Shown: piece after piece, positions 19,441 through 30,211 of the stretch
How positions within the stretch are numbered: the first letter of the stretch is position 1
Layout of the letters: each line of letters starts with the position of its first letter
NCBI GenBank assembly: GCA_963742305.1
Contig: CAVULN010000024.1
Location: 10,884 to 74,883, forward strand
Direction of reading: 5' to 3'
DNA length: 64,000 bases
Source of the DNA: Roseiarcus sp963742305
Lineage (GTDB): Bacteria; Pseudomonadota; Alphaproteobacteria; Rhizobiales; Beijerinckiaceae
Program-made: the position numbers and the translations under genes
The notes under the pieces: generated by a model
Database searches by the model: none
The model's input: the letters and a program-made list of their open reading frames with translations, nothing else
What the model was told of the DNA's origin: nothing

Positions 19441-19830
19441 CTATCGGCAAGCGGACGCCGGGTTTCGGCTCAAATTCGGGCGAAGCATGGTTTCGCCGGC
19501 GCAAGCTTTCCTGGGACTGCTCCGCGCGAAGCCGGTTTGCAAGCCGGCCGTGAGACGGCGTCGTCGTAAGTTAGAGCCGCGTCCTTGGAAACATCCCGCT
19601 TCAGCACACATCCCTCCACCAGCCCTTCGGAGAGATGGCGGTTGCGGCGCATTTCGTCTCACCGCCTCGCCGGACGTCATGTTCAAGCCGTGTCGTCGAG
19701 CGTGTCGAGCCGAACCCCGCGTTCCTGCACGCCAAGCAGCGTCGCCCGCGCCTATTTCAATGTCGTCGGAGTGCCCGCCGAGAAAGAGGACCGACAACCG
19801 GTTCCAGGCGCCGCGAGTTGCAACAATTTC
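19441..19830 (-). pseudogene. decayed fragments of a PIG-L deacetylase-like gene and a SAF-domain oxidoreductase-like gene
   Basis: No complete gene reads through this stretch, but two recognisable pieces survive on the reverse strand. At 19741-19803 the frame encodes NRLSVLFLGGHSDDIEIGAG, the zinc-binding opening of PIG-L/LmbE sugar deacetylases. At about 19557-19628 another frame encodes EGLVEGCVLKRDVSKDAALT, resembling the C-terminal SAF domain of homoserine-dehydrogenase-like oxidoreductases found in surface-sugar loci. Stops and frame changes separate them. The first piece starts at the end of the cytidylyltransferase gene, so these look like leftovers of a polysaccharide gene cluster. 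The assignment of the second piece is less certain. Confidence 0.55.
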
Positions 19831-20626
19831 ATGGGGCTGCGTTGCTGTCTGCGTTCGCAAGCTGGCTCCAGGGCGTCTCGCCGCGTTCGACCATCTCCTC
19901 GAGGACCTGTCTGTCCCTCATCGTATCCATAGCCCGCCAAAAGCCCTCGTACTTATACGCCATCAACTTCCCTGCTTTGATCAGACGGTTGAACGGTTCG
20001 AGCACGAGCTCTTCGCCATCCTTGATGTAGTCAAAGATTTCTCTGCGAAAGATAAAAAAGCCGCCATTAATCCATATATCGGATTGTTGGCTGGATCGAA
20101 TTCGCTGTACGACCCCCTTCTCATCGAATTCGGCCAGATGAAAATTGATTGGTGGATGAATGGCGATGAAGCAGGCAATCTTTCCACTTGCCTTGAACCG
20201 ATCGATCATTTCCGTAAGAGGCGCGTCGGTCAATCCATCGCTGTAGTTGGCCAGAAATATTTCTTCGTTCTCGACGAAATGCTTGACCGCGAAAAGGCGT
20301 GCTCCGATGTTCCTCCAGATTCCGGTGTCAACGAGCGTAATACGCCACTCGGAAGGCCGCTCGCCAAGGAGCTCAACCTTGGAACCGTATTCGGAAATCA
20401 CACAATCGCTGCTTTCCGCGATCTTGTAATTCAAGAAATAGTTCTTGACAACGTTCGCTTTGTACCCGAGGCACAAGATAAAATCGTGATGGCCATACTG
20501 GCTATAATATTGCATGACGTGCCACAGAATTGGATGGTTTCCGACCGGAATCATTGGCTTCGGAACGTTCTCCGAATAGTCACGAATTCTCGTACCCAAT
20601 CCGCCGCAAAAAAGAACAACCTTCAT
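19829..20626 (-). CDS. rfbF: glucose-1-phosphate cytidylyltransferase
   Basis: A 265-residue nucleotidyltransferase. It has the N-terminal GGLGTR nucleotide loop, KPMIPVG with the catalytic lysine, and the internal NYSDGLTD and DIWINGGFF motifs characteristic of RfbF/DdhA. It makes CDP-glucose from CTP and glucose-1-phosphate, the first step to CDP-linked 3,6-dideoxy or branched sugars in O-antigen. The usual next genes (CDP-glucose 4,6-dehydratase and so on) are absent; only debris follows. The coding sequence is visibly richer in A+T, with more AAA, ATT and GAA codons than its neighbours, which points to horizontal acquisition. Confidence 0.92.
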   Translation of the reverse strand: MKVVLFCGGLGTRIRDYSENVPKPMIPVGNHPILWHVMQYYSQYGHHDFILCLGYKANVVKNYFLNYKIAESSDCVISEYGSKVELLGERPSEWRITLVDTGIWRNIGARLFAVKHFVENEEIFLANYSDGLTDAPLTEMIDRFKASGKIACFIAIHPPINFHLAEFDEKGVVQRIRSSQQSDIWINGGFFIFRREIFDYIKDGEELVLEPFNRLIKAGKLMAYKYEGFWRAMDTMRDRQVLEEMVERGETPWSQLANADSNAAP

Positions 20627-21005
20627 GACCCCGATTCCCTCGGATCTGCGGGCGCCACACTGGGAATCGTGACCCCGTAATTCGACCGCCGACGTGGCGC
20701 GCCTGCTTAATACTCTCTCATTTCAGCCGCGACCGCAGCAAACAATCAGGCGGCGCCTCATCGATGGCTGAGGGCAGAACCGGAAGGAATCCGCATTCCC
20801 GACGTGTCCAGACCGCGCCTGGTTGCGGGTCCGTCTGACCCCAAAGATTGTCGTCGGCAGGATATTAGACCCCAAAATAAATCTGTGCAAGGAGGCGCCC
20901 GGAGCTCAAGGGGCTGGGCGTCGGGCCATCGCGGGTTGTTCCCGGCATAGCCCGTCGAGAAGCGGCTGGTCCCCGGACGCCCAAGCGCGGGGCGACAAAG
21001 CCGCT
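20627..21005. other. intergenic region upstream of rfbF
   Basis: About 380 bases with no convincing gene on either strand. Composition returns from the AT-rich rfbF to GC-rich chromosomal DNA across this stretch, so it may contain the boundary of the acquired segment. No repeat, tRNA or attachment site was recognised. Confidence 0.4.
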
Positions 21006-21809
21006 TCACCCGAACCGGAAGCCCGAGATCATCTTGCCGCCGATCACGTCGCGGAACTCATGGGCCCCCACGCTCTCGCCCGCGGCGCCGGCCACCACCA
21101 TCAGCGGCAAAAGATGCTCCTCGCGCGGGTGGCATTGGCGCGCCGACGGCGCTTTGTCCCAATGTTCAAGCCGCGCCTGACGCTCCGCCGGCGGGGCCTT
21201 CGCCGTCTCGTCGAGCCATTGGTCGAACGCGGCCGACCCCGTCGTGTCGCCGTCGCGGAAATGGCGCAGATCGTGAAAGCTCATGCCGCTGCCGACGATT
21301 GCGATCCCCTGATCGCGCAACGGCTGAAGCGCCTTGCCAAGCCTGATGTGAAAGGCGGGATCGAGGTCCTGCCTGAGCGACAGCATGACGACCGGGATCT
21401 CGGCCTTCGGATCGACGATCAGGAACGGCACGAACACGCCGTGGTCGAAACCGCGCTCGCCATCGGTCGCCACGGCCATGCCGGCCTTCTCGATGAGGCG
21501 CTTGACCTGCGTCCCCAGCTCCGGGTCGCCCGGCGCGGGATAGGTCAGGCGGTAGGTGTGGTCGGGAAAGCCGTAATAATCGTAGAGCATGCCAGGCTTG
21601 GGGTTGACGCTGACCGTGGGATTCGCCGCCTCCCAATGCGCCGTGACCACCAGGAACGCCTTCGGCCGCTCGGGCAGCGACTTGAGCAGGCCCGCGAGAT
21701 AATCGCGCAGGTTGTCCCAGGCATGCGGGCCGAAGGGCGGAGGCCAGTCGATCCAGAAGCACGGGCCGCCGCCGTGCGGAATGAAGATTGCGGGCTGACG
21801 GGCGGGCAT
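21006..21809 (-). CDS. class III extradiol dioxygenase-like protein (DODA/YgiD type)
   Basis: A 267-residue LigB-fold protein. Candidate metal-ligand histidines fall in the family-typical places: IFIPHGGGP near the N-terminus, VVTAHWE, FDHGVFVP and GSGMSFHDLRHF. This subgroup contains plant and bacterial 4,5-DOPA extradiol dioxygenases such as YgiD and opens aromatic diols with non-heme iron or zinc. Start 21809 (MPARQPAIFIPHGG) was chosen because family homology begins there; upstream codons are low-complexity. The gene is monocistronic. The natural substrate is unknown. Confidence 0.87.
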   Translation of the reverse strand: MPARQPAIFIPHGGGPCFWIDWPPPFGPHAWDNLRDYLAGLLKSLPERPKAFLVVTAHWEAANPTVSVNPKPGMLYDYYGFPDHTYRLTYPAPGDPELGTQVKRLIEKAGMAVATDGERGFDHGVFVPFLIVDPKAEIPVVMLSLRQDLDPAFHIRLGKALQPLRDQGIAIVGSGMSFHDLRHFRDGDTTGSAAFDQWLDETAKAPPAERQARLEHWDKAPSARQCHPREEHLLPLMVVAGAAGESVGAHEFRDVIGGKMISGFRFG

Positions 21810-22249
21810 GGGAACCTCGATGTGTCGTGGGCGCGCGCCCCACGGCTTAGAGCGCGCGGCGGAAAAGGGAAAGCGGGTTTTTCGCGAGCCGCGCTCGCAC
21901 GAGGGAGGGGGACGCATCCGGGAGGCGAGCCATCAGGTCTTGGCCGCGCTTCAAGAACGCATCATGCCGCGACGGGGCGGCGAACGCGCGGCGCTCGCCG
22001 GCAGATGTGCGCATTGACATCGCGCCCGCGCCGTGTTTTCGGAAACGGCGGGCGCTTTTCGGCGCCGCTCCGGATCAGGTCCGATGTCGCGCTCGAGGTT
22101 CAAAACGGCGACCAAACGCGCCCCGCGCTGACAGGCGGGGCGAAACGCTGACCCGCGCGCCCGCATGTCTCCCCGGCGGGCGGTCCGGCTCCAAAGAGGT
22201 TAAGCAGCTCGGCGGCCTCGAGGGGGATGAGGACAAGGAATTCTTCATC
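21810..22249. other. divergent intergenic region between the dioxygenase and asd
   Basis: About 440 bases with no supported gene. Frames crossing it are arginine-rich and lack start signals. It must hold the promoter of asd near its right end, where an AAGGAA at 22235-22240 serves as the ribosome-binding site. Confidence 0.4.
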
Positions 22250-23287
22250 ATGTCAGGCTTCAAGGTCGCAGTCGCCGGCGCAACCGGCAATGTCGGCCGC
22301 GAGATGCTCTCCATCCTCGCCGAGCGCCGGTTTCCGGCAGCCGAAGTGGTCGCGCTCGCGTCGCCCGCCTCGATTGGCCGTGAGGTCTCGTTCGGCGACA
22401 AGACCCTCAAGTGCCGGGCGCTTGAGCATTATGACTTTTCCGACACTGACATTTGCCTCATGTCGGCGGGCGGAGCCGTGTCGAAGGATTTTTCCCCGAG
22501 GATCGGCGCCAAGGGCTGCGTGGTTATCGACAATTCGTCGGCCTGGCGCATGGACCCGGACGTCCCGCTGGTCGTGCCCGAGGTGAACGCGGCGGCCGCC
22601 AAGGGTTTCGGCAGGAAGAATATCGTCGCCAACCCCAACTGTTCGACCGCCCAGCTCGTGGTGGCGCTCAAGCCGCTGCACGACCATGCGACGATCCGCC
22701 GGGCGGTGGTGGCGACCTATCAGTCGGTCTCGGGCGCCGGCAAAGAGGCAATGGACGAACTGTTCTCGCAGACCCGCGCGGTTTTCATCTCCGATCCGAT
22801 CGAGGCGAAGAAGTTCCCCAAGCGCATCGCCTTCAACGTCATTCCGCATATCGACGTGTTCATGGACGACGGCTCGACCAAGGAAGAATGGAAGATGGTC
22901 GCCGAGACCAAGAAAATCCTTGACCCCAAGATCAGGCTGACCGCGACCTGCGTCAGGGTCCCGGTGTTCATCGGCCATTCGGAAGCGGTCAACCTCGAGT
23001 TCGAGAAGCCGATCAGCGCGGAGGAGGCGCGGGACATCCTCTCACGCGCGCCCGGCTGCCTGGTCGTCGACCGGCGCGAGCCCGGCGGCTACATCACCCC
23101 CCACGAGGCGGCGGGGGAGGACGCAACCTACATTTCGCGCATTCGCGAGGACCCGACGATCGACAACGGCCTCAATCTCTGGGTGGTCTCCGACAATCTG
23201 CGCAAGGGGGCGGCGCTGAACGCGGTGCAGATCGCGGAAGTTCTGGCCAACCGCGGCTGGCTCAGCCCCAAAATGAAGGCGGCGTGA
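22250..23287 (+). CDS. asd: aspartate-semialdehyde dehydrogenase
   Basis: A 345-residue enzyme with the NADP loop GATGNVGREM at residues 10-19 and the catalytic cysteine C131 in NPNCSTAQL. The substrate-binding segment around RVPVFIGHSE, with its histidine, is also present. It reduces beta-aspartyl phosphate to aspartate semialdehyde, the branch point to lysine, diaminopimelate, threonine and methionine. The start has AAGGAA nine bases upstream. The gene is monocistronic, 128 bases before the MotA-like gene, and has normal family length. Confidence 0.96.
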   Translation: MSGFKVAVAGATGNVGREMLSILAERRFPAAEVVALASPASIGREVSFGDKTLKCRALEHYDFSDTDICLMSAGGAVSKDFSPRIGAKGCVVIDNSSAWRMDPDVPLVVPEVNAAAAKGFGRKNIVANPNCSTAQLVVALKPLHDHATIRRAVVATYQSVSGAGKEAMDELFSQTRAVFISDPIEAKKFPKRIAFNVIPHIDVFMDDGSTKEEWKMVAETKKILDPKIRLTATCVRVPVFIGHSEAVNLEFEKPISAEEARDILSRAPGCLVVDRREPGGYITPHEAAGEDATYISRIREDPTIDNGLNLWVVSDNLRKGAALNAVQIAEVLANRGWLSPKMKAA

Positions 23288-23415
23288 CCGGTCTTTCCCC
23301 AGACAAGTCGGGGCGGCGGCCGGGATCGGTGTCTCTCGCCGCTTTGTCCGCCCGCTTCTTATGCTATTGGGACGAAGACGTCCGCGTTGTGTTTTAGGGT
23401 TCAATTCGGCGATCC

Positions 23416-24363
23416 ATGGCGCAAGATCCGGATATCCGGCTGCTTACCTCCCCGCGTATTTTCCTGGTCGGGATGGCGGCATTCCTGGCCCTGGTCGGAT
23501 TCGTCGTCCTCATCCTCTATCAGCAGATCGCGCTTGCCTTCAGCGCCAATCCGGGCCTGAACGGCCTGATCCTGGGCGTGCTGGCGATCGGCGCCCTGTT
23601 CACCTTCCGGCAGGTGATCCGGCTCTTCCGTGAAATCCGCTGGGTCAACTCGCTGACCGGCGCAGTCGCGGGCGCAACCGCGCCAACCCCGCGGCTTCTA
23701 GCGCCGATGGCGGTGATGCTCAACGCCGGCGCGGGGGCGCGGGGCCTGTCGACCATCACCACCCGCGCGATCCTCGATTCGATCGGCACCCGGCTCGACG
23801 AGGGGAGGGAACTCAGCCGCTACCTGATCGGGCTTCTGGTCTTTCTCGGACTCCTCGGCACGTTCTGGGGCCTCTTGGAGACGGTCCATTCAATCGCTGG
23901 CGTCATCGAGAGCATGAAGACCGGAACCGACAATTCGTCCATGTTCGACGATCTCAAGCAGGGCCTGTCGATGCCGATCGCGGGCATGAGCGTGTCGTTC
24001 ACCTCGTCGCTGTTCGGCCTCGCGAGCTCGCTGATCCTCGGCTTCCTCGATCTCCAGGCGGGCCAGGCGCAGAACCGCTTCTATTCCGAGTTCGAGGAAT
24101 TTCTCGCGAGCCACGTCCAGACGGCGCCGCTCGTCGAGGCGGCCCCGGACGCGCCAATCATTGCCCAGAGCGCGCAGCCGGCAATCGAATATCAGCGCGA
24201 CGCCAAGGCGATCGCCACGCTCGCCGAGGGCATTCAGGCTCTCGTCAGCCACATGCGCACCGAGCAGCAGCAGATTCGCGATTGGGTCGACGCGCAGACG
24301 GCGCAGCAGGAAGACATCGGCAAGCTGCTCAGGCGCCTCCTGGACGAATTGGGCGCGCGGTGA
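23416..24363 (+). CDS. MotA/TolQ/ExbB-family proton channel protein
   Basis: A 315-residue membrane protein with four hydrophobic segments: about 13-36, 46-64, 135-158 and 185-208. The last two carry the small-residue patterns GLLGTFWGLLETV and IAGMSVSFTSSLFG that line the proton path in MotA, TolQ and ExbB. The C-terminal 100 residues are cytoplasmic and helical. It is followed 41 bases later by an OmpA-type partner, so the pair likely forms a stator that couples proton flow to work on the envelope. No flagellar genes or TonB/TolA are nearby. The pairing is common in Hyphomicrobiales, but its job is not established. Confidence 0.88.
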   Translation: MAQDPDIRLLTSPRIFLVGMAAFLALVGFVVLILYQQIALAFSANPGLNGLILGVLAIGALFTFRQVIRLFREIRWVNSLTGAVAGATAPTPRLLAPMAVMLNAGAGARGLSTITTRAILDSIGTRLDEGRELSRYLIGLLVFLGLLGTFWGLLETVHSIAGVIESMKTGTDNSSMFDDLKQGLSMPIAGMSVSFTSSLFGLASSLILGFLDLQAGQAQNRFYSEFEEFLASHVQTAPLVEAAPDAPIIAQSAQPAIEYQRDAKAIATLAEGIQALVSHMRTEQQQIRDWVDAQTAQQEDIGKLLRRLLDELGAR

Positions 24364-24404
24364 GGCGCGGGATTCGAGGGCGAAGCAAGGTCCGGAGTTG
24401 ATCG

Positions 24405-25433
24405 ATGGCGCTGTCGCGTTCCCGCCGGTACGAGGGAGTGAACTATTGGCCGGGTTTCGTCGACGCCCTGTCGACGATGCTCCTCGTGATTATTTTTCTC
24501 CTGTCGGTGTTCATGCTGGCGCAGTTCTTCCTGTCGCGGGAGGTCACCGGCAAGGACGAGGCGCTCGTGAGGCTCAACCGGCAGATCGAGGAACTGACCA
24601 ATCTGCTCGCGCTCGAGCGCACCCAGAAAAACGTCGACGAAAGCAAGATGTCGGTCCTCGCGGCCACCCTCGAATCCGCCCAGCGGGAGCAGAAGCGGCT
24701 CAAGGACGCCGCCTCGCAGGGCGCGGTCGACGCCAGCGCCATCAGCGGCAAGGTTTCGGCGGCGGCCAACGCGCTCGACCGCGAGAAGCAGATCTCGGCG
24801 CAGGCGCTGGCCCAGGTCGACGTGCTCAATCAGCAGATCGCCGCTCTCCGCAAACAACTGGCGGCGATCGAGGACGCGCTCTCCGCCTCTGAGGCGGCCA
24901 ACAAGGAATCTCAGTCGAAGATCGCCGATCTCGGCCAAAGGCTCAACGTGGCGCTGGCGCAGAAGGTTCAGGAGCTCAATCGCTATCGTTCGGACTTTTT
25001 CGGTCGCTTGCGGCAGATCCTCGGCTCCCGGCCCGACATCAGGGTGGTGGGCGACCGGTTCGTGTTCCAGTCCTCGGTTTTGTTCGACGTCGGCAAGGCT
25101 GAGATCAGCCCGGCGGGGCAAAGCTCGCTCGACACGCTCGCCGCCGCAGTGATCGACCTCGAGCGGGAGATCCCGCCCGATATCCCCTGGATCCTCAGGG
25201 TCGACGGCCATACCGACAACACACCGATAACTGGCGCCGGCCCTTACAAGTCGAACTGGGAGCTGTCGGCCGCGCGGGCCGTCGCTGTGGTGCAATATCT
25301 GATCAGCAAGGGGGTGGAGCCCGACCGCCTGGCAGCGGCTGGTTTTGGCGAGTTCCAGCCGATCGACCAGGGGAATGATGAAGAGGCGCGCGCCCGCAAC
25401 CGGCGCATCGAACTCAAGCTCACCGAGCGGTGA
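24405..25433 (+). CDS. OmpA/MotB-like peptidoglycan-binding membrane protein
   Basis: A 342-residue protein. A single transmembrane segment (about residues 20-43) is preceded by an aspartate in GFVDALST, placed like the proton-carrying aspartate of MotB. A long coiled coil (about 50-190, rich in A, E, Q and K) follows, then a C-terminal OmpA domain (about 215-342) with the peptidoglycan-binding pattern VDGHTDNTP...NWELSAARA...GFGEFQP. It would anchor the MotA-like channel to the wall. The coiled coil is much longer than in flagellar MotB, which argues for a different mechanical role. Its stop overlaps the GTG start of the acetyltransferase gene. Confidence 0.9.
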   Translation: MALSRSRRYEGVNYWPGFVDALSTMLLVIIFLLSVFMLAQFFLSREVTGKDEALVRLNRQIEELTNLLALERTQKNVDESKMSVLAATLESAQREQKRLKDAASQGAVDASAISGKVSAAANALDREKQISAQALAQVDVLNQQIAALRKQLAAIEDALSASEAANKESQSKIADLGQRLNVALAQKVQELNRYRSDFFGRLRQILGSRPDIRVVGDRFVFQSSVLFDVGKAEISPAGQSSLDTLAAAVIDLEREIPPDIPWILRVDGHTDNTPITGAGPYKSNWELSAARAVAVVQYLISKGVEPDRLAAAGFGEFQPIDQGNDEEARARNRRIELKLTER

Positions 25434-25894
25434 GCGCCGGCGCTCACGCGCTCAGGGCATTCGCCGAGGCCGATCTTGCCACGCTCGCCGATCTCTGGGT
25501 CATGGGATGGAGCGAGACCGGAATTGACGTTGATTTCGCCGCCCGCCGCGGCTGGCTTATCGATCATTTGCGCGCGCTCTGCGCGGCTGGCGCGGACATC
25601 GTGGTCGGGCTGGACGCAAGCGGGAGGCCGGCCGGCTTCGCCGTCATCGACTTGAAGTCCGGCTATCTCGATCAGCTTTGCGTCGCGCCCTCGGAGCGGG
25701 GATCTGGTCTTGCCGGGGCGCTCCTCGCCGAGGCCAAGCGCCGGTCGCCGGACGCAATCGAACTCGACGTCAACGAGGCCAATGGCCGAGCGCTGCGGTT
25801 CTATGAGCGCGAGGGGCTCTCGGTTGTCGGGCGAGGACTGAATCCGCTCTCGGGGCTGCCGACGCTCAGGATGCGGTGGCGCGCCGCGCAATAG
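25430..25894 (+). CDS. GNAT-family N-acetyltransferase
   Basis: A 154-residue GNAT fold protein. The acetyl-CoA loop is in motif A, VAPSERGSGLAGALLAEAK (R/Q-x-x-G-x-G/A type), followed by the C-terminal ELDVNEANGRALRFYEREG segment. It begins with GTG overlapping the preceding stop (GTGA), so it is probably translationally coupled to the OmpA-like gene. The substrate is unknown; linkage to an envelope motor pair is notable but may be incidental. Confidence 0.88.
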   Translation: MSAGAHALRAFAEADLATLADLWVMGWSETGIDVDFAARRGWLIDHLRALCAAGADIVVGLDASGRPAGFAVIDLKSGYLDQLCVAPSERGSGLAGALLAEAKRRSPDAIELDVNEANGRALRFYEREGLSVVGRGLNPLSGLPTLRMRWRAAQ

Positions 25895-26025
25895 GGAGGC
25901 CCCGCGGCGGTTGCGCTCCGCGCCTTTCCCGGCTATCGCCACAAGAGAACTGGCCTTAAGAGGCCCGCGAAAGCGCCGGTCGCAATCGGCCGGCCGCGGA
26001 GGAGAGGACAACGGAGGGTCACACC

Positions 26026-27138
26026 ATGCGCAAACCATTGATCTTTACGCTCGCGGGGCTCGGACTCGCGGCGCTGACCGCGCCGGCCCAGGCCCAGGAC
26101 ATCACCATCGCCGTCGCCGGGCCGATGACCGGACCAGTGGCGAGCATCGGCGAACAGATGAAGCGCGGCGCCGAGACCGCGGCGGCCGCGATCAACGAGG
26201 CCGGGGGAGTCAACGGGCGCAAGATCAAGATCGTCGTCGAGGACGACGCCTGCGATCCCAAACAGGCGGTCGCGGTCGCCAATCTGATTGTCGGCCAGCA
26301 GATCAAATATGTCGACGGTCATGCGTGTTCGGGCTCGTCGATCCCCGCCTCGGACGTCTACGCCGACAATGACATCCTGATGATGAGCCCGGCGTCGTCA
26401 AACCCGACGATGACGGAGAAGGGCCGTCCGACCATCATGCGCCTTTATCCGCGCGACGATGCGCAAGGCGCGTTCATCGCGCCCTGGATCGCCCAGAAAT
26501 ACAAGGGCAAGAAGATCGCTATCCTTCACGACAAGTCGGCTTACGGGAAGGGCCTCGCCGAGGTGGTGAAGCAGAAGCTGAACGCGGCCGGGGTGACCGA
26601 AATCATGTTCGAAGGAATCAATCCGGGCGAAAAGGACTATACCGCGATCATCACGAAACTGAAGAACGCCGGCGCCGAGTTCGTCTATTTCGGCGGTTAT
26701 CACACCGAGGCCGGCCTCATGCTGCGGCAGGCGGTCGACCAGGGCTACAAGCTGAACCTGATGACCGGCGACAGCATCGCCACCTCCGAGTTCTGGCAGA
26801 TCTCGGGGCCAGCGGGCGAGGGCACGCTGTTCACCTTCCCGACCGACCCTCGCCGCTCGCCGGCCGCGGCCAAGGCGCTCGAGCAATTCAAGGCTCAAGG
26901 GTTCAACCCCGAAGGGTTCACGCTGTTCAGCTACGGCGTCGTTCAGGCGATCGCCGAGGGGATCAAGCGCGCGGGCTCCGACGATCCCAAGGCGGTCGCC
27001 AAGGCGCTCGAGAACGGCCAGCCGGTCGAGACCGTTATGGGCCCCGTCCGGTTCAACAGCAAGGGCGATATCCTTGACCCCCGTTACGACATCAACAAGT
27101 GGAGCGCTGGCAAGTACGCGCCCATCGTGGAGCAGTGA
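26026..27138 (+). CDS. branched-chain amino-acid type ABC transporter substrate-binding protein
   Basis: A 370-residue periplasmic binding protein of the LivJ class. It has a signal peptide ending in AQAQD and then DITIAVAGPMTGPVASIGEQ, the family opening, with NEAGGVNGRKIK and the D-x-C segment VVEDDACDPKQAVAVAN. GGAGGG precedes the start. Permease and ATPase genes (livHMGF) are not adjacent, so it must work with a transporter encoded elsewhere. The ligand may be leucine, isoleucine or valine, but this family also includes urea- and amide-binding members. Confidence 0.92.
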   Translation: MRKPLIFTLAGLGLAALTAPAQAQDITIAVAGPMTGPVASIGEQMKRGAETAAAAINEAGGVNGRKIKIVVEDDACDPKQAVAVANLIVGQQIKYVDGHACSGSSIPASDVYADNDILMMSPASSNPTMTEKGRPTIMRLYPRDDAQGAFIAPWIAQKYKGKKIAILHDKSAYGKGLAEVVKQKLNAAGVTEIMFEGINPGEKDYTAIITKLKNAGAEFVYFGGYHTEAGLMLRQAVDQGYKLNLMTGDSIATSEFWQISGPAGEGTLFTFPTDPRRSPAAAKALEQFKAQGFNPEGFTLFSYGVVQAIAEGIKRAGSDDPKAVAKALENGQPVETVMGPVRFNSKGDILDPRYDINKWSAGKYAPIVEQ

Positions 27139-27176
27139 GGCGATCGAGCCTCATCGGCGGGCCACGTGAGGCGCAG

Positions 27177-28011
27177 TCAACGGCGCATGCGGCTTCGCGC
27201 CGTCTCATTGACGAACGCCTCGATCAGCGCGTCGAACGCCTCGGGCGTCTCCCATTGCGGCGCGTGGCCCGCTTCAGGAATCGTCTGAACCGCGCCCCGC
27301 CATAGCGTCGGCATGGCGAGGGAGCTGAAATAGCGTCCGTTGACCAGCTGCTCCCGCCGCGCCGTGCAGCACGGCGAGCGGGACGTTGAGATCGCGCACG
27401 ACCGCGCCCTCGTCGCGATAGAGTCCGGCGCGGCCGCTCGCCCCGAGGTTGCTGCGCGCCCGCCCGTCCGTGCGCAAAGCATCTTCGAGGAAGAACGGCG
27501 GAATATCGCTGAAGCCTGGCCTGAAGAACGCCGCGACATAGGCGGACGCTTCAATTCTGTCGAGGCCCTCCTGGAAGGTGAACTTCATCGCGGGGTGGGG
27601 CAAGAACGCTTCCTGCCTCGCCTCGCCGGATGTGATCGGCGGCGTGCCGAAAATGACGAACCCGCGCGCGCGAGGAAGATCGGGCGCCATTTCGAGCGTG
27701 ACATGACCGCCAAGACTCCAGCCGGCGAACCAGGCCTCGTCGAGCCCGAGCGCATCCACCGCAGCGCGGACGGCGTACGCGTGTCCCGGCAGCGAATAGG
27801 CGCCCGGGTCCTTCGCGTCATCCGATTCGCCGTGGCCGGGCAAATCGACCGCGACCAGCCGGAACCGCCCTCCGAGCGGCCCGTTGAACTGGCGGGAGAA
27901 GGCGCGCGACGACGATGAATTGCCGTGGATGAGCACGAGCGCCGGACCTCGGCCGGCCGAATCGTGAGCGGCGACCGCCCCATTCGGCGTCTCGATCCTT
28001 ACCGTTTTCAT
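27177..28011 (-). pseudogene. alpha/beta hydrolase, frameshifted near the C-terminus
   Basis: The start at 28011 has GGAGGGG directly upstream. The protein shows the alpha/beta hydrolase elements LVLIHGNSSSS (oxyanion region) and FAGWSLGGHV with the nucleophile serine. Near 27353-27355 the frame changes: VLHGAA is followed in frame by GAAGQR and then a stop at 27274. The conserved ending EQLVNGRYF...EAGHAPQWETPE, with the catalytic histidine, lies in the neighbouring frame to 27177. One extra G in the GGG at this spot explains it. Without correction the product lacks the catalytic histidine. The reaction is unknown; the protein resembles haloperoxidase- or esterase-like members. Confidence 0.8.
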
Positions 28012-28375
28012 CACCCCTCCAACTCGGCTCAAACCGGGGCCGTCGACCGCCGCGCGCGCCGCCCAGAACGTAGCGGTCAAACGTGACCGCCCCTGAAACA
28101 TTGAGAGTCAAACGCTGCCGAAAAAAAGGCGTCTCGGGCGCCGCAGCCGATCGCAAGCGAGCAATGGGCGACCGGCACGGCGAATCGCGCCAGGCGCCGG
28201 AGAACCGCCGGAGCCGGCGGCCTTTCCTTCCGCCGCTCTTTCGTGTATTGCAGCGCACAATCGGACGGTTTCAGCCCGGGTTTGCTTTGGCGCGCCGCCC
28301 GTTCCCGTGAACTTCGCGCACAAAAGGACGGCGCCGGCCTGCCGTCCCAGTGTGCGCCGCCTGTAAAGCCCTCTC
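28012..28375. other. divergent intergenic region before typA
   Basis: About 360 bases between divergent genes. No credible gene is seen on either strand. Promoters for typA and the hydrolase are expected here, but no clear -35/-10 pair could be singled out by eye. Confidence 0.4.

Positions 28376-30200
<1,825 letters not shown>

Positions 30201-30211
<11 letters not shown>

Noticed and set aside
23416..25433. Zorya-type defence system (ZorA/ZorB look-alike)
   Set aside because: The pair shares only the MotA- and OmpA/MotB-like folds. No ZorC, ZorD or ZorE gene is nearby, and the next gene is a plain GNAT acetyltransferase.
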